Positions 42,746-53,569 of a stretch of 64,000 bases of DNA are shown here, piece by piece (within the stretch, counting starts at the first letter, position 1; every line of letters begins with the position of its first letter). The stretch comes from Pempheris klunzingeri (lineage: Eukaryota > Chordata > Actinopteri > Acropomatiformes > Pempheridae): the NCBI RefSeq assembly GCF_042242105.1, contig NC_092018.1, positions 23,712,667 to 23,776,666 of the forward strand, read 5' to 3'. The position numbers and the translations under genes are program-made. The notes beneath the pieces were generated by a model that was not told where the DNA came from, made no database searches, and saw nothing but the letters and a program-made list of their open reading frames with translations.

Positions 42746-42907
42746 TCACTGGGTCTCTTCAAGTACGTGGTCCATGAGTGAATTAAAGTCAGCAAACTTT
42801 GAGGCCTCGAACACTTTCAAACTGTCAAACGTGCCCGTGTCCCTGTAAACCAAGAGACGCTGTCGGGCAGTCCAGCAAAATGAGACAGAGTGACGCCTCT
42901 TTTCTTT
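42746..42907 (-). other. Unassigned open frame, weakly doublecortin-like
   Basis: A 53-codon minus-strand open stretch without ATG, between a TAA and a TGA, containing RLLVYRDTG, FDSLKVFEASKFADFNSLMD and HVLEETQ. The spacing of VYR-D-G, a hydrophobic strand and F-x-LMD resembles a doublecortin-type ubiquitin fold, but the match is only a pattern seen by eye. It could be a decayed exon, part of a 5' UTR, or chance. Confidence 0.2.
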
Positions 42908-43706
42908 TTAACTCTCTGACCGCAGTTGTTACGGCAGTGAACGTTGTCTGGTTCCTCCCAACACGTCTTTTAGTGAGCGTTCAAGAGCCTCACGTTAAAA
43001 ACACCAAAACTGTGTTGAAGAATCTGGCTAGTGACCCTCCGACTCAGTGAAGGTGATGTTTTTCATAAACTCGGTACATTAACATTGGATCAAATGTTGA
43101 ACTATTGTGAAATTTTGGTATACACTCAAAATGGTGCATTGGGGTGTGTTTAAGTTCATACCGAAGATTCACGACAAGACATTCAATTAATATTTAATAT
43201 TTAATAATTAATAATTCATTAATTAATCAATTAATCATCCACAACATTTCACCAACATGGCATTCACTGTGTCAGCTCAGGAAAATGGACGTTCTTTTCT
43301 TTGGTACTGGTGTTGTGGAGGAAATTAAGGCTTTCTTCCTTTTGAAAGGGTTAATTTCTCCCAAGTGAACGCCCTGTTACGGCCGTGGTCAATAGGCATT
43401 GTCCGCTGTCGGACCTCCCTTGAAGGCAACTTGGCGTGCGTACTGACAGAACTGGATACAGCGTTGGAGGCGGGGCCACAGTAATTCCTATGAAAGTGAC
43501 GGGGTGGGAAATACAGGCAAAAAGTTCGACTTTCTGGTAGCATCCAGGAAAAATGTCCCAGACACCAGCCACCTGACCAGCTGGATCACAACAACTCTAT
43601 CAGCCGGTCCGATTCCAGCTAATTTCCTTCAGAATTTAAGATAAACAAGCTAAAATATGCGTCCTGCGAGGAAACAGGGAGACGTCCTCTCCCATCTGTA
43701 CGGAAG

Positions 43707-43725
43707 ACGGAAGTGTGTGACGTCA
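43707..43725 (-). promoter_or_regulatory. ETS and full CRE sites, candidate promoter
   Basis: ACGGAAGTG (43707-43715) is followed two bases later by the palindromic cAMP-response element TGACGTCA (43718-43725). Both are typical of CpG-type housekeeping promoters. They lie about 1.8 kb upstream of the ABC transporter ATG, which would fit a non-coding first exon. Assignment to that gene is inference. Confidence 0.4.
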
Positions 43726-44601
43726 CTGAGCCTTTTGGTGCACCACAACAGTCGAACACACTCCCTGTAGCCTGGCCACCTCCATGTCTCTGTGGACCCT
43801 GGCACTGAAGAGTTCGACTGAACGGCTCTGAATTATTTCACTTTGTGAAATATTCAACAGACGCTTTCAAGCTGCTCAATAATAAAAACTTTATTTCCAT
43901 TATATAATTTAGGGTTCTCAAATTCAGATAGAAAATTCACCTCCCTAATATTCATTAACTACATTCAAGTTGCTCAGTTGAGCAAAAATCTGATCCAAAA
44001 AAAATCAAATCAAGTCAAAAACGTAAGAATTGGGTGCTCAAGTAGGCTTGATCAAACTCAGATACTAAATCATGTCTGAACTTAAGGACAGATGACGTGA
44101 GGATTCTCTATCTGAATCTGAGAACTCTATGGATCATGGAAATAGTGTTTTTGGAACTGTACAACTTATTGTATTGTACGACTATTGAGTTTTTCCACAT
44201 AGTAAATAGTCAAATATTTTAGTAAAATAAATTCTTTTGCATCATAAATTTCAAGTTTTCAGTGGTGACTAAATGTCAGAATTTGGTAGTCACTTGCCAA
44301 TATGCAGCATTTCCAAACATCGTGCAATGATATGTATCCATACACAACCAGATACATTATGCTCACCTGCAGCCCTCCACACACACACACACACCTGGTC
44401 CCCCCCCCCAGAGTCTGAGTGGATTTCGCCATACTACAGCCCTTTTTTCCCCCCCAGTAGCCTCAGACTTTCTTTGGTTGGCTGCTCTTGTTTTCCATGT
44501 GAATAATTAATGCTTTTCATTTGGCACTTCTGATTAGTTGCTGTTTGTGATCAATAACAAGACCCGATTAAAGTTTGAACATCACATTTTTCACCATTGC
44601 A

Positions 44602-44607
44602 TTTATT
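44602..44607 (-). terminator. Candidate polyadenylation signal for the integrase-derived gene
   Basis: AATAAA on the minus strand about 340 bases after the stop at 44946. Confidence 0.4.
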
Positions 44608-44945
44608 CAACACTCATAATTCTAACTTCTATACTGAAAACTGTCCAGTTAAAACAAGTCTGTTGTTTGGCATTCAATGACATTTTCAATGATTCAACAT
44701 GGAATGATGAACAATGGGTTATCGCCATTTCTACGGCCAGCGGATCGCAACATTCATGTACAAGTGAAACAACAACAAGCAGTGTGTGCAAGTCTTACAA
44801 GCACTGCTCATCACACTCATTGCACCAACATCTGGATTTCCATCTTCTGTCCAAGACTTTTGGCAGCTTATGACGGATAAGCTTAACGATACGTAGCCAT
44901 GCTCTGCTGATGTGCATCCTTCACAGTCTTATCACACCGTCCTCC

Positions 44946-47900
44946 TCAGTGGCCTTCAGATTCAGCTAAGTGATACACTAATTCAGTCTTTATGTCTTCG
45001 GAGCTGCTTTGCTCTGTGGCCAGCACCGTCTCAACAGGAAAAGACAAATATAAATTGTCTTTCAATTTTTTCGGGGATGGCGAGTCTTTCGCATTGAATA
45101 GAGGATCTGCGATTTTTAAGGTCATCGAGGGTATGTTATGCGTCCTGCGTTTGGCGTTCTTCTTCTTCTCTTGTTTGTAGGCTGCGTTCATATTGGCTAT
45201 CACCTGAAAGTGGAGCACACATACTCAGACACAAAGCAGAAGGGATGTGACAAAAAAAAAAAACAAAAACAGGATAATACGAACATAATCCACCTGAGGT
45301 GAATCATTTCTCTGCCATATGTTGCACACAGCCAGTTATGTTAATGAGATTATCAATTAGCCCATAAATGTATTAGTGAATATTTTTGTTTTGTTGCAGA
45401 ACATGGTATCTTAAATAACTGATAAAGTCTCTGTGAAACCTCTGGTGTAATAATCAGATGTCTGTGTTCACAAGCATCATCATGATGACATTGTGTCTGA
45501 CATGCCACAGTACATGTTAAATATCTTGTCTGGGTGACATAAAGAACACACATGATGCAACATGCAACTTGTAATTTCTCTTGAGCGATGGCAGGTACCC
45601 TCTGACCCACTCAGGAACTAACTATACAGGGGCTTTGTAGGGACGTTAATAACTCTAACTCTAGTCTTTTTTTCTCTCGGTTCTATGGAGCTTTTTTTCT
45701 TCTCTTTTTTTAGTTGAATGTTTGGGCCTAGAGGCCCACAAGCTCTGTTCTCAACAACCTTACAGCTGTTAAAAGGTGTACAGCTCATGAACAGCATCAA
45801 ACAGCAGGCAGACTAAGATGAGCCAGTGAACAGTGTGATATTAACTTTAAAAAGGTCACAGCCGGTTTGTATTTGTCAGTTGGCTCTGCTGCCCCCAAGT
45901 GGACAAACTAAATCAATTAAGGCAGCTTTAGATTTTCCTTGAATTGAGTTTCATTTATGTCCCTTAATTAATGCGTTTTAATGACTTCAGTGGTGACTTC
46001 ATGCTGTGTAACTGAAAAGTCCAAACAATTAAAAAAACAAAATTCATTCTTTCCAAAATGAATAGCCTGTTATTTTACACTGAAGACTGAACCCTCACAT
46101 TAGATATAATGTCCCATCTCAAAAAAGAAGAAACTATACATCACACAGTACTGACTTTATCACCTTTCGTGTGACCTTCAAAGACACAGAAATGCGAATC
46201 ATCATTCCTGAGCTTTAGTGGAAACTCACTAAGCAGTGTCTGATGTGCCTGTGACAATCAGACAAACACAAAACACTCTCCGCCACCAGCATCCACTGTA
46301 ATAGTGCGAGACAAGACAATGTGAATTACCAGCTGCTTCACAGAGTCCTGCTGTTCCTGCATCATGGACATGTATGTCAAGGCCTTCTCCTTTGTGGAAT
46401 ACATATCCTGCTCTTGATCGTCATAATTTAGCAGGCTTAATGTAGTCTAGAAAAAACAACAACAATACAATTAGTAAGCAGAAAGAAAACAGACTAATAG
46501 GATTTTTTTATTTTTTTTATTTCTTTGCATGGTGTCGTCTTACCTCGTTTGGTAAATTAGGTTTCCTGTTGAACATGAGGGAATAAGGGGTAAACTTGGT
46601 CGTAGGGTTGGTGAGCGTCCTAAACAGCAACAGCACAGGGTCCAGGAAGTCGTCCCATTCGGTCTGCTTCTCTGTCACCATCTGCACAATAGCCTCCTTC
46701 AGCAAAGGACTCGTGCAGTCATGGAGCGGGTTGAGCAGAGGCTGATCCATTGGAGACACCTTCTGCACGATGCTCCACCTGTCGCATAGCAGCTTTGTCA
46801 CCTAGGAAACACCAGCATGGGCACTGATAAATCTAACCCAGAACAGCGATTGATTGATTGATTAATTTACTTGAATTAACTTTGTGGCTGACATCTCACC
46901 TCATCACAGAAGTTGGCATTCTGCGTGCAGACTACTGTTTTAGGGGCACCAAACCTGATTGAACAGAGTATCAAAAGGCGTCAGAAGAAAACGCCAGCAT
47001 AGGCTGATAATGGCCTTGTATTAAGGATTTGGAAGCAATCGAGGCACAAAATAAATTCAAAATTTTGTGAAATGTTTTACCTGTATATGCATTTGGAAAT
47101 ACATTTTGCAACAGAGAGGGCATCCGTCTTTTGCACTGGAAAAGCTTCTGGCCATTTACTAAAGTAATCGATGAGAACTGTGACATTGGTGTTGCCTTGC
47201 TGAGTCTCCGGGAAAGGACCTGGTGACATGTGGATAGAAATTTTGTTTTATTGTCTCCTGCTTTGTACGGCGACCTTGAGTGCCAGAAAGGCGCCTTTAA
47301 ATAAAATGTATTATTATTATGAAGTTATACGGCAGACAAAATATCATTTGATAAAAATTAATTGGAGGCAAAAACCTATAATGTCAATCCCAACGATGTC
47401 CCATGGTGCGTCCACTTTTATAGGCCTGACGGTCCTTGCCAGGTTTTTATTCCTTTCTGTGTGCTGGCAGGTCTCACATACTTTTATCTGAAACAGCAAA
47501 CAGCCGGCATAAAGAACAGATCATCATTGTGTCCAAGTGATGTTAACAGAACACTGAAGACATAAATATGTGCGTACCCAGTCCACGACGTCCTTAATGA
47601 TGCCCAGCCAGTAGTACTTGCTCTGGATCCTGTGGACAGTCTTCTTTTGGCCCAGATGATGACCAATGTCATTGAAGTGACAGTCGAGAAAAATCTGCCT
47701 CTTCCTCTCGGCCTCTATCACCACTTCCCTCTTCTCGTCCTTCTTCGGTCCCACATAGTACAGCTTGCCCCCTTGAATGAAGATATGAACGAAGAGTGAG
47801 TCTTGCTCAAGCACAGACGTTTGCTTTCCTGACCATAAGAGAAGAGGTTTACCTGAATACCTCTTCATGAAGACAGAACATCACACCATACTTCATTCAG

Positions 47901-48375
47901 AAAAGTTAGTATTTAATGTAGTCTTGCTTATGCAGAGCAGTTGAGTTTCTCAGTTTGGCACACAGTATTTACACAAGAGTTGAGACACACGTGGTATACT
48001 GGATTCATTATAGTGACCCGAATTTCCAACAGGCTCCTACAGTTTCTTATTAAATCTCAGGTTGGTTCCTACAAGGTATACACTTCCAGAAAAGCAAGGT
48101 GATTTGAAATAAGCAGAGGTTGTTTGAGTGGAGATACGCGATGCCAACAGACTCTGTGTTTTTTTTTCCCCCCCTAGGTAAACTATAGTTATACAACAAA
48201 TCTTACCATCAATGATAAATTTCTGGGCGTATCTTTTGAGATTTTTCTTTCGTAAAGGATTCATCGTCTGAGGAAAGCAGCCTTTGGCCACAAAAGTGAA
48301 AATGTCACCGAGTTTGTCGGAGCTGGACTCAACCACCTCCTCCTCAGCCACTTGCAACGACTCCACGCTCAACAT
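44946..48375 (-). CDS. Integrase-derived (GIN1/GIN2-like) domesticated gene
   Basis: Host gene derived from an integrase of the Gypsy/Ginger-transposon group. Coding exons: 48375-48207 (ATG), 47771-47578, 47487-47376, 47219-47081, 46954-46900, 46801-46544, 46446-46330 and 45203-44946 (stop TGA). All have AG/GT borders and phases that close to 433 residues. An H2C2 zinc-binding module is complete (H88, H94/95, C125, C128). The DDE-type integrase core follows: the first Asp is present (GIDIIG, D156), but the second lies in VCTQNANF with Thr at 215 and the third (NPLHD region, near 247) is not Glu, so strand transfer is unlikely. The C-terminal quarter is basic then acidic, with no chromodomain seen. 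No LTRs, reverse transcriptase or gag flank it. The seven-intron structure and open frame argue for a conserved host gene. Similarity is to vertebrate GIN1; I suspect GIN2 but cannot confirm. Molecular role unknown; DNA binding through the zinc module is a guess. Confidence 0.85.
47262..47320 (+). repeat. LINE/SINE 3' tail with (ATT)n
   Basis: GCGACCTTGAGTGCCAGAAA then GGCGCCTTTAAATAAAATGT and a (TTA)n tail, a very common teleost retroelement 3' end. It sits in the intron between exons 3 and 4 of the integrase-derived gene and is much younger-looking than that gene. Confidence 0.6.
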
Positions 48376-49075
48376 TTCCGCTCAGGCTTCACAGATTAGT
48401 TCAACAGACGGCGATTTAACATATAAATACACGAGCAGCCGATTGGCATGTCCAGCAGCAGTACTAGCTAACAGCTAGTAGCTATTGCAAGAAAGATAAC
48501 GCTCATCCACAACACAAACAAGAAGATATAGGAAACATAGAGCGTCCGCTTGGCTTCTTCTTCTTCTTCTTCTTCTTCTACGTTCGGCAATTTTGTAACC
48601 AATTCTTTGCATTAGCGCCCCCTCCTGCTATGACCACATGAGGACAGTGAATACAAATGACACCAGCTATCCAATCGAAAACATCAAGACAGGCATAATA
48701 ACACATTACGATTTCCGGTAAAAACTTTCAAAATTAAAATTCCAAACAGAACGGGATACATTTAAATGCGGTGACCACAAAGGGTAATCTGTTCTTGATG
48801 GTCGGCAAATAAGTTTTAGGTTCTATGTTTGCCCGTGGTTTGATTGTGGACCAGAATCGCATGACCTTGAATTTGTTTTAAGTTTATACAGTCACTGGAG
48901 TTATTATAAGGAATGTGCAGTTAATGTGTGAGGAATGTTCATGCCGAGGTCACACTTTTATTTTGAAGACTTGGAACCGGAAGTGTCTTTGTTGTTGCTA
49001 ACACAGAAGTAACTGTGTGGCTTTTCGTAGCACAGTTTTCAACGTGTTTTTATTTTTTATTTTATCAAAGTAACA
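48376..49075. promoter_or_regulatory. Head-to-head promoter region, integrase-derived gene and ogfod2
   Basis: The start codons of the two divergent genes are 700 bases apart. The interval has a (CTT)n run at about 48553-48580 near the integrase-derived gene and an ETS site CCGGAAGTG at 48977-48985, about 90 bases before the ogfod2 ATG. No TATA box stands out. A shared bidirectional promoter is plausible but unproven. Confidence 0.45.
48553..48580. repeat. (CTT)n microsatellite
   Basis: About nine CTT units just upstream of the integrase-derived gene. Confidence 0.85.
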
Positions 49076-49420
49076 ATGACAGCCGAGGGAGACAGAAATC
49101 CTCCGTTTTATATCTGTAGGTGTTTCACAACTGAGAATATTTTCCTAGAGGACTACAAGCTCCATATCCGGTTTATATCCGAGCAGCAGTTCAGACTGGA
49201 CTATGAAGCAGTGAGTGGTTGTTTTAGCTAGCGTTACGTTTTAAAACAGAAGTAGTGTCTGTCAGCAGAGTTACTGACCAGGGTGTGTTGTATGTTCATC
49301 ATTACTCCACAGCTGCTTATGAGGCTCGGTTGTGTGACGGACCAGCAGTTTGAAGATGTGCTACACAAGGTGAGGAAATGTGTTGGTGTTGTTGGTCTCT
49401 TACACACACACACACACACA

Positions 49421-49452
<32 letters not shown>

Positions 49453-51748
49453 CACACAAAGTAGTTGTACAACCTAGCCCGGCATCCTTTGCGTGAGCTG
49501 CCTCGACAAACTTTAACCTTAAACTCGCAGTCATACCAGTTCATCACTCAGCATCAGTATGTCCTTTAGAACAATTCAGTAATATAATATGCAGAGCAAG
49601 ATACAACAAGCATAACGTGCGCATTCCCTTCTGTTTAGGGGTATGTATCAGTCCTTTTTTTTTTTTCTTCACTATTTTCAAGCATTTTATAGACCAATTG
49701 TGAAATACCAATTCTGTATTCATCCAAAAAAGTAAGATTCCTCAGTCAGATCAATTGCCAGTAAGATTAACAGACAGCTTTAACTGTGTGTCTCCTCTGT
49801 TTTAGATATCACAGGAAGTGGACAGGCGAAGATGTATAGGTGTGACATCTGCAGAGAGAGCTGCCGCTGTAAAAGACACGTACCAGCCTCTCCATCCTCA
49901 TGTCTACCACCTGCAGGTATTAAGCGCGCCGGCCACTTCTATTAGTTCCTATAATAATGTGTCATTAACACACACGTGCTTACCTCTACTCAGGAGTCCT
50001 ACCTCGCACCAAAGTTCAAACGGATTGTCGAGTGCTGTCGAAGTGGGGACGCCAGTGAAGAAGGTCTCTTTGACTTGTTGGAGGAAGTGGGAGGTGAGCT
50101 GAGAAGGGCTTTGATTTCATCTCGGTGGCTGACGCTTTTGTTGACATCAAAGAGTACTTCTTACAGTGTAGTATGATTGCTTTGGCACATCATTGTACCT
50201 TGATAATAGCTGCACTTATACTACAGGAAAAGCACATACATCCATATAGACAGACACCTCAGCACTATCAAAATTTGCAATATACTACATATTTCTGGTT
50301 ATATTGTGAACAACCACAGTATCACTGTTTGGCATCGCTATATTGATGTATGAAAATGCTATATGGAGCATCTTTCTTAATTCCCATCTTTCCTAAAGCA
50401 TCGAGGGTGTATCGCTTACCTGTGTTTGAGAAAAGCTTCTGTGAGATGCTGGTGGAGGAGCTGGAGCACTTTGAGCGGTCCTCCGCCCCTAAAGGAAGAC
50501 CCAACACCATGAACCACTATGGGGTAATGTCTCCGCTCCTGCTGGCTGAAATCCCTCCGTTTCATCACTGCTCAGTTATTTATATTTCATCTTTGTTGTG
50601 CCATGATATGTGGACCCATTGCCCACTTTGGTCGTCCCAGTGAGGAAATGTGTTGAGCTATCGGGTATGTCCAGGGACTTTGATAGATTTTCTGGGAAAA
50701 GCAAAGGTCATTTCATGGCAACAGGCATGTTTTTAGAAATAAATTGCATTGCAGCCACAATGCAAATCTGAACCATCACTTTAAATTAAGAGGATATAAA
50801 ACTTTGAAGCCGTTAAAGAGCTCTGACTCACATATGTATAGTGGTAAGACGGTCATACCGTTAAACATGAGGGATTCATCAGCCAGAAGTCCTTTAATTC
50901 GTGTTATTCTTCACACTTTCTCTCCATTCCAGATCGTCCTGAATGAACTGGGCTTTGACGAGGGCTTCATCACACCGCTCCGTGAGCACTACCTGCATCC
51001 GCTCACCTCCCTGCTGTACCCGGACTGTGGGGGGTGCTGTCTGGACAGCCACAAAGCCTTCGTTGTTAAATATGACATGAATGAAGATCTGGACCTGAGC
51101 TACCACTACGACAATGCAGAGGTCACCCTTAATGTCTCCCTGGGCAGGGACTTCACAGATGGCAACCTTTATTTTGGTGATATGAGACAGGTGAACATAT
51201 GGTTCAAATACTATATTACCATTAGTATTACTACTATTACCACATTTATAACCATCATATCTACTACTAATACTGCCTGATTTTTTTGAGGACATTTTAA
51301 TTTAAAACACATCTCAGTTTCAGAAATGAACTTTACCAGTACAGTCCTGTTTTCTTTATATATGCTTTCTGACAGTTTAGAAATACTGTAATTACATCCC
51401 ATTAGACATTTTAAACCACCTAATCTTGGAAACACAATTGAATGAATAATTGAAATGCTGTGGTTCTATTGGCCCCTGCAGGTGCCTTTAGGTGAGACGG
51501 AGTGTTCAGAAGTTGAACACAGGGTGACTGAGGGCCTCCTCCACCGGGGCCAACACATGCATGGAGCCTTGCCCATCTCCTCCGGCCAGCGCTGGAACCT
51601 CATCATCTGGATGAGAGCCTCACAGGAACGCAACAAGCTGTGCCCCATGTGTAACAGGAGGCCGACACTGGTGGAAGGGGAGGGCTTTGCTGACGGGTTC
51701 ACCAAACACTCCTATGCACCACTGGACACTTTGTGCATGTTGACGTGA
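49076..51748 (+). CDS. ogfod2: OGFOD2, 2-oxoglutarate and Fe(II)-dependent oxygenase domain protein
   Basis: Predicted Fe(II)/2-oxoglutarate dioxygenase; the substrate in cells is not established to my knowledge. Seven coding exons: 49076-49210, 49313-49369, 49806-49916, 49994-50093, 50399-50523, 50933-51190 and 51482-51748 (stop TGA). Phases close to 350 residues, the same length as the human protein. The jelly-roll oxygenase domain is in the last two exons: the iron-binding H-x-D is SYHYDNAE (H234, D236), the distal His lies in HRGQHMHGA (about 289), and the 2-oxoglutarate-binding Arg in GQRWNL (about 299). Other human-like stretches are KGRPNTMNHYG, YPDCGG and LCPMCNRRP. The start codon lies in an AACAATGAC context and opens the conserved N-terminus (ICRCFTTENIFLEDYKLH). 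Order next to the ABCB9-type gene matches human 12q24.31. Confidence 0.95.
49404..49458. repeat. Compound (CA)n(CGCA)n(CA)n microsatellite
   Basis: CA units, then four or five GCAC/GCACG units, then CA units, within the second ogfod2 intron about 35 bases after the exon 2 donor. Alternating purine-pyrimidine sequence with CG steps could favour Z-DNA. Confidence 0.92.
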
Positions 51749-51892
51749 TGTATTCCCCTGCTTTCATCTTTTGATAAAGCCACTGTGTATAGGATTTGAA
51801 ATTTGCAGCTTTGAAGCCCCCAAGTGGTAGTATCAATAGAGACAGCATGGCAGGCAGTAGTGCACACTGATATCTCTGATGGATGCTGTAGG

Positions 51893-51898
51893 AATAAA
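51893..51898 (+). terminator. ogfod2 polyadenylation signal
   Basis: AATAAA 145 bases after the ogfod2 stop codon, at a typical position for a short 3' UTR. Confidence 0.6.
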
Positions 51899-52080
51899 TA
51901 GTTTTAACAATGATTAAGGTTTGTGTAATATATCATTCCTGTCCTCTGAGAGGGTTGAATAGACAAGTATACTGCAGTTTGACTATTTTTAGAGTTCATC
52001 AAGACTCCACTTGGTCCTGTAGAAAGTCACTGGATGGAATTAATTCTAATGACACTTTTTGGCTATATTCCAAATTAGAG

Positions 52081-52410
52081 TAGCCCCCTTTTCCAATCAG
52101 GCTGATGACGTATGGGGGACGTATAGTACGGCGGTCGGACCCACTGCGACTGTCGTGGTCCTTCAGCTTCTCATAATCTTGCATACGTTTCTTCAACTTT
52201 TCACGAATTTGTTTCGGCGTGTGCCCTACACTTAGCTCCGCCAGCTTGTCGGCTATTCTTCCATAGACTTGGTCCTTTCGAGTCGCCGACTTGAAGTCCC
52301 GCTGAATTTCTTCCTCTGCAAATTTCCCCGGGTAATTTCGGTGGAAACGCGCCAAGGTTTTTCAAAATTCCGGGTAAATGAGAAAAGTTCCTGCGGTGGA
52401 AAAGGGGCTA
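52081..52410 (-). mobile_element. PIF/Harbinger-derived MITE with Myb/SANT-like peptide (copy 2)
   Basis: About 330 bases bounded by inverted ends TAGCCCCCTTTTCC (52081) and GGAAAAGGGGCTA (to 52410). The minus strand is open nearly throughout and encodes EEEIQRDFKSATRKDQVYGR, then a KQIREKLKKRMQDYEKLKD helix and SRSGSDRR, the later part of a Myb/SANT-like domain of Harbinger transposons. No DDE nuclease gene is included, so the copy is non-autonomous. Confidence 0.75.
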
Positions 52411-52903
52411 TTGATGAATAATTATTAGTACTTCCAATGATAGTATTGGCACTATAATTCTGTGCTTCAGACATTGGGGGTATGTTTATCTTATTGTCTC
52501 AAATATTAGTCCAATAATATCACCACTAATTATCCAAGTCAGTGTATCCTCTATTACTGAGTACCAAACTGATACCAATGTTCTATTTCCCCAACTTTAA
52601 AATCTGTAAAAATCTTTACAATGCAGGATAAATATTGAAAATGCAGGGTATTATATTGAAAAATCTTGATTTGCAAATGTCTTATTTGGAAAGAAATAAA
52701 CATGTTTCTAAGACCTTGTGGACAGACACAACGTGTTTTCTTGCGAAACATAGCCTTTGTTTGTTTACAAGCAGACTCCACAGGGCACTTTTATTAAGAC
52801 ACTGTGTTCACATCTGGCCGATACTTGATCCAATAGCCATCCAGTGTGTCAGATCGTCCATGGCATCCGTGGTCAATCCTTAAGGGTTGCAAAGGGGGGT
52901 GGA

Positions 52904-53206
52904 CCCAATCCCAGCCAACACTGGGCGAGAGGTGGGGTACACCCTGGACTGGCTGCCAGTCAATCACAGGGCCAACACAGAGAGACAGACACCCATTTAC
53001 ACTCACACCTATGAGCAATTTAGAGTCACCAATTAATCTAACCTGCGGAGGTAAACTGGAGTACTGGAACTGGAGAGCATGCGAACTCTACAAAGAAAGA
53101 CCCCAGGTTCAAACTGCAAACCAGCCAGCAAGCAGATTTAAACCTGCAACCTTCTTGCTGTGAGGCAAAAGTGCTAACCACTGCATCACCTCGCTGCCCT
53201 GTACCA
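52904..53206 (-). repeat. SINE-like repeat with tRNA-like head (copy 5)
   Basis: Near full-length minus-strand copy. The head begins CAGGGCAGCGAGGTGATGCA near 53206 and has a B-box-like AGGTTTAAATCTG. It contains the family's TTAATTGGTGACTCTAAAT middle and the CAGCTGG-type tail. Confidence 0.75.
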
Positions 53207-53451
53207 GATCAGTGCATCTTTGTCAAGTATAAATCCACAATAGTTTTTTTTTTCTGTTGGTGCTAGTATGAATGTAAATGTAATGTAAAGCACTTTGAGT
53301 GGTTGAAAATGGCAACAAGTGCAGTCTATTTACCATTTTACTGACCAACTGTGTTGACTGTTTTTACATAATGTGGTTGATCGGTGGTCTGTTTCAGGAA
53401 GAATGTAAGTGAATGCACATTAGTAACGATGTCTTTTTAACTTGTTCAGTG

Positions 53452-53556
53452 ACCAGTCCAGGTTGTACCCCGCCTCTCACCCAATGACAGCTGGGATGGG
53501 CTCCAGCGCTCTTGCAACCCTTAAGGATAAGCGGTATGGACAATGGATGGATGGAT
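53452..53556 (+). repeat. SINE-like repeat tail fragment (copy 6)
   Basis: Plus-strand tail only: GTACCCCGCCTCTCACCCAA, CAGCTGGGATGGGCTCCAG and GATAAGCGGTATGGACAATG ending in (GGAT)n. It abuts the piggyBac-like MITE that starts at 53570. Confidence 0.75.
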
Positions 53557-53569
53557 GGATTTGACTTAA

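Larger units (their letters stand above)
41920..44945. other. Upstream region of the ABC transporter gene; intergenic
   Basis: No complete gene. The 3' side contains (CA)-rich sequence at 42436-42482. AG acceptor-like sites with pyrimidines lie just before the ATG at 41919, so a 5' UTR intron is possible. An unexplained open frame lies at 42746-42907 on the minus strand. A CRE/ETS cluster is at 43707-43725. A CA run and C-run occur at 44380-44412, and near 44602-44607 there is a minus-strand AATAAA that could end the neighbouring integrase-derived gene. Confidence 0.45.

Noticed and set aside
44946-48375. Active Gypsy retrotransposon or retroviral pol remnant
   Set aside because: No LTRs, gag, protease, reverse transcriptase or RNase H nearby, and the integrase reading is divided by seven spliceosomal introns, so it is a host gene.
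49404-49458. CRISPR-like short repeat array
   Set aside because: Simple dinucleotide/tetranucleotide microsatellite without spacers, in a vertebrate intron.
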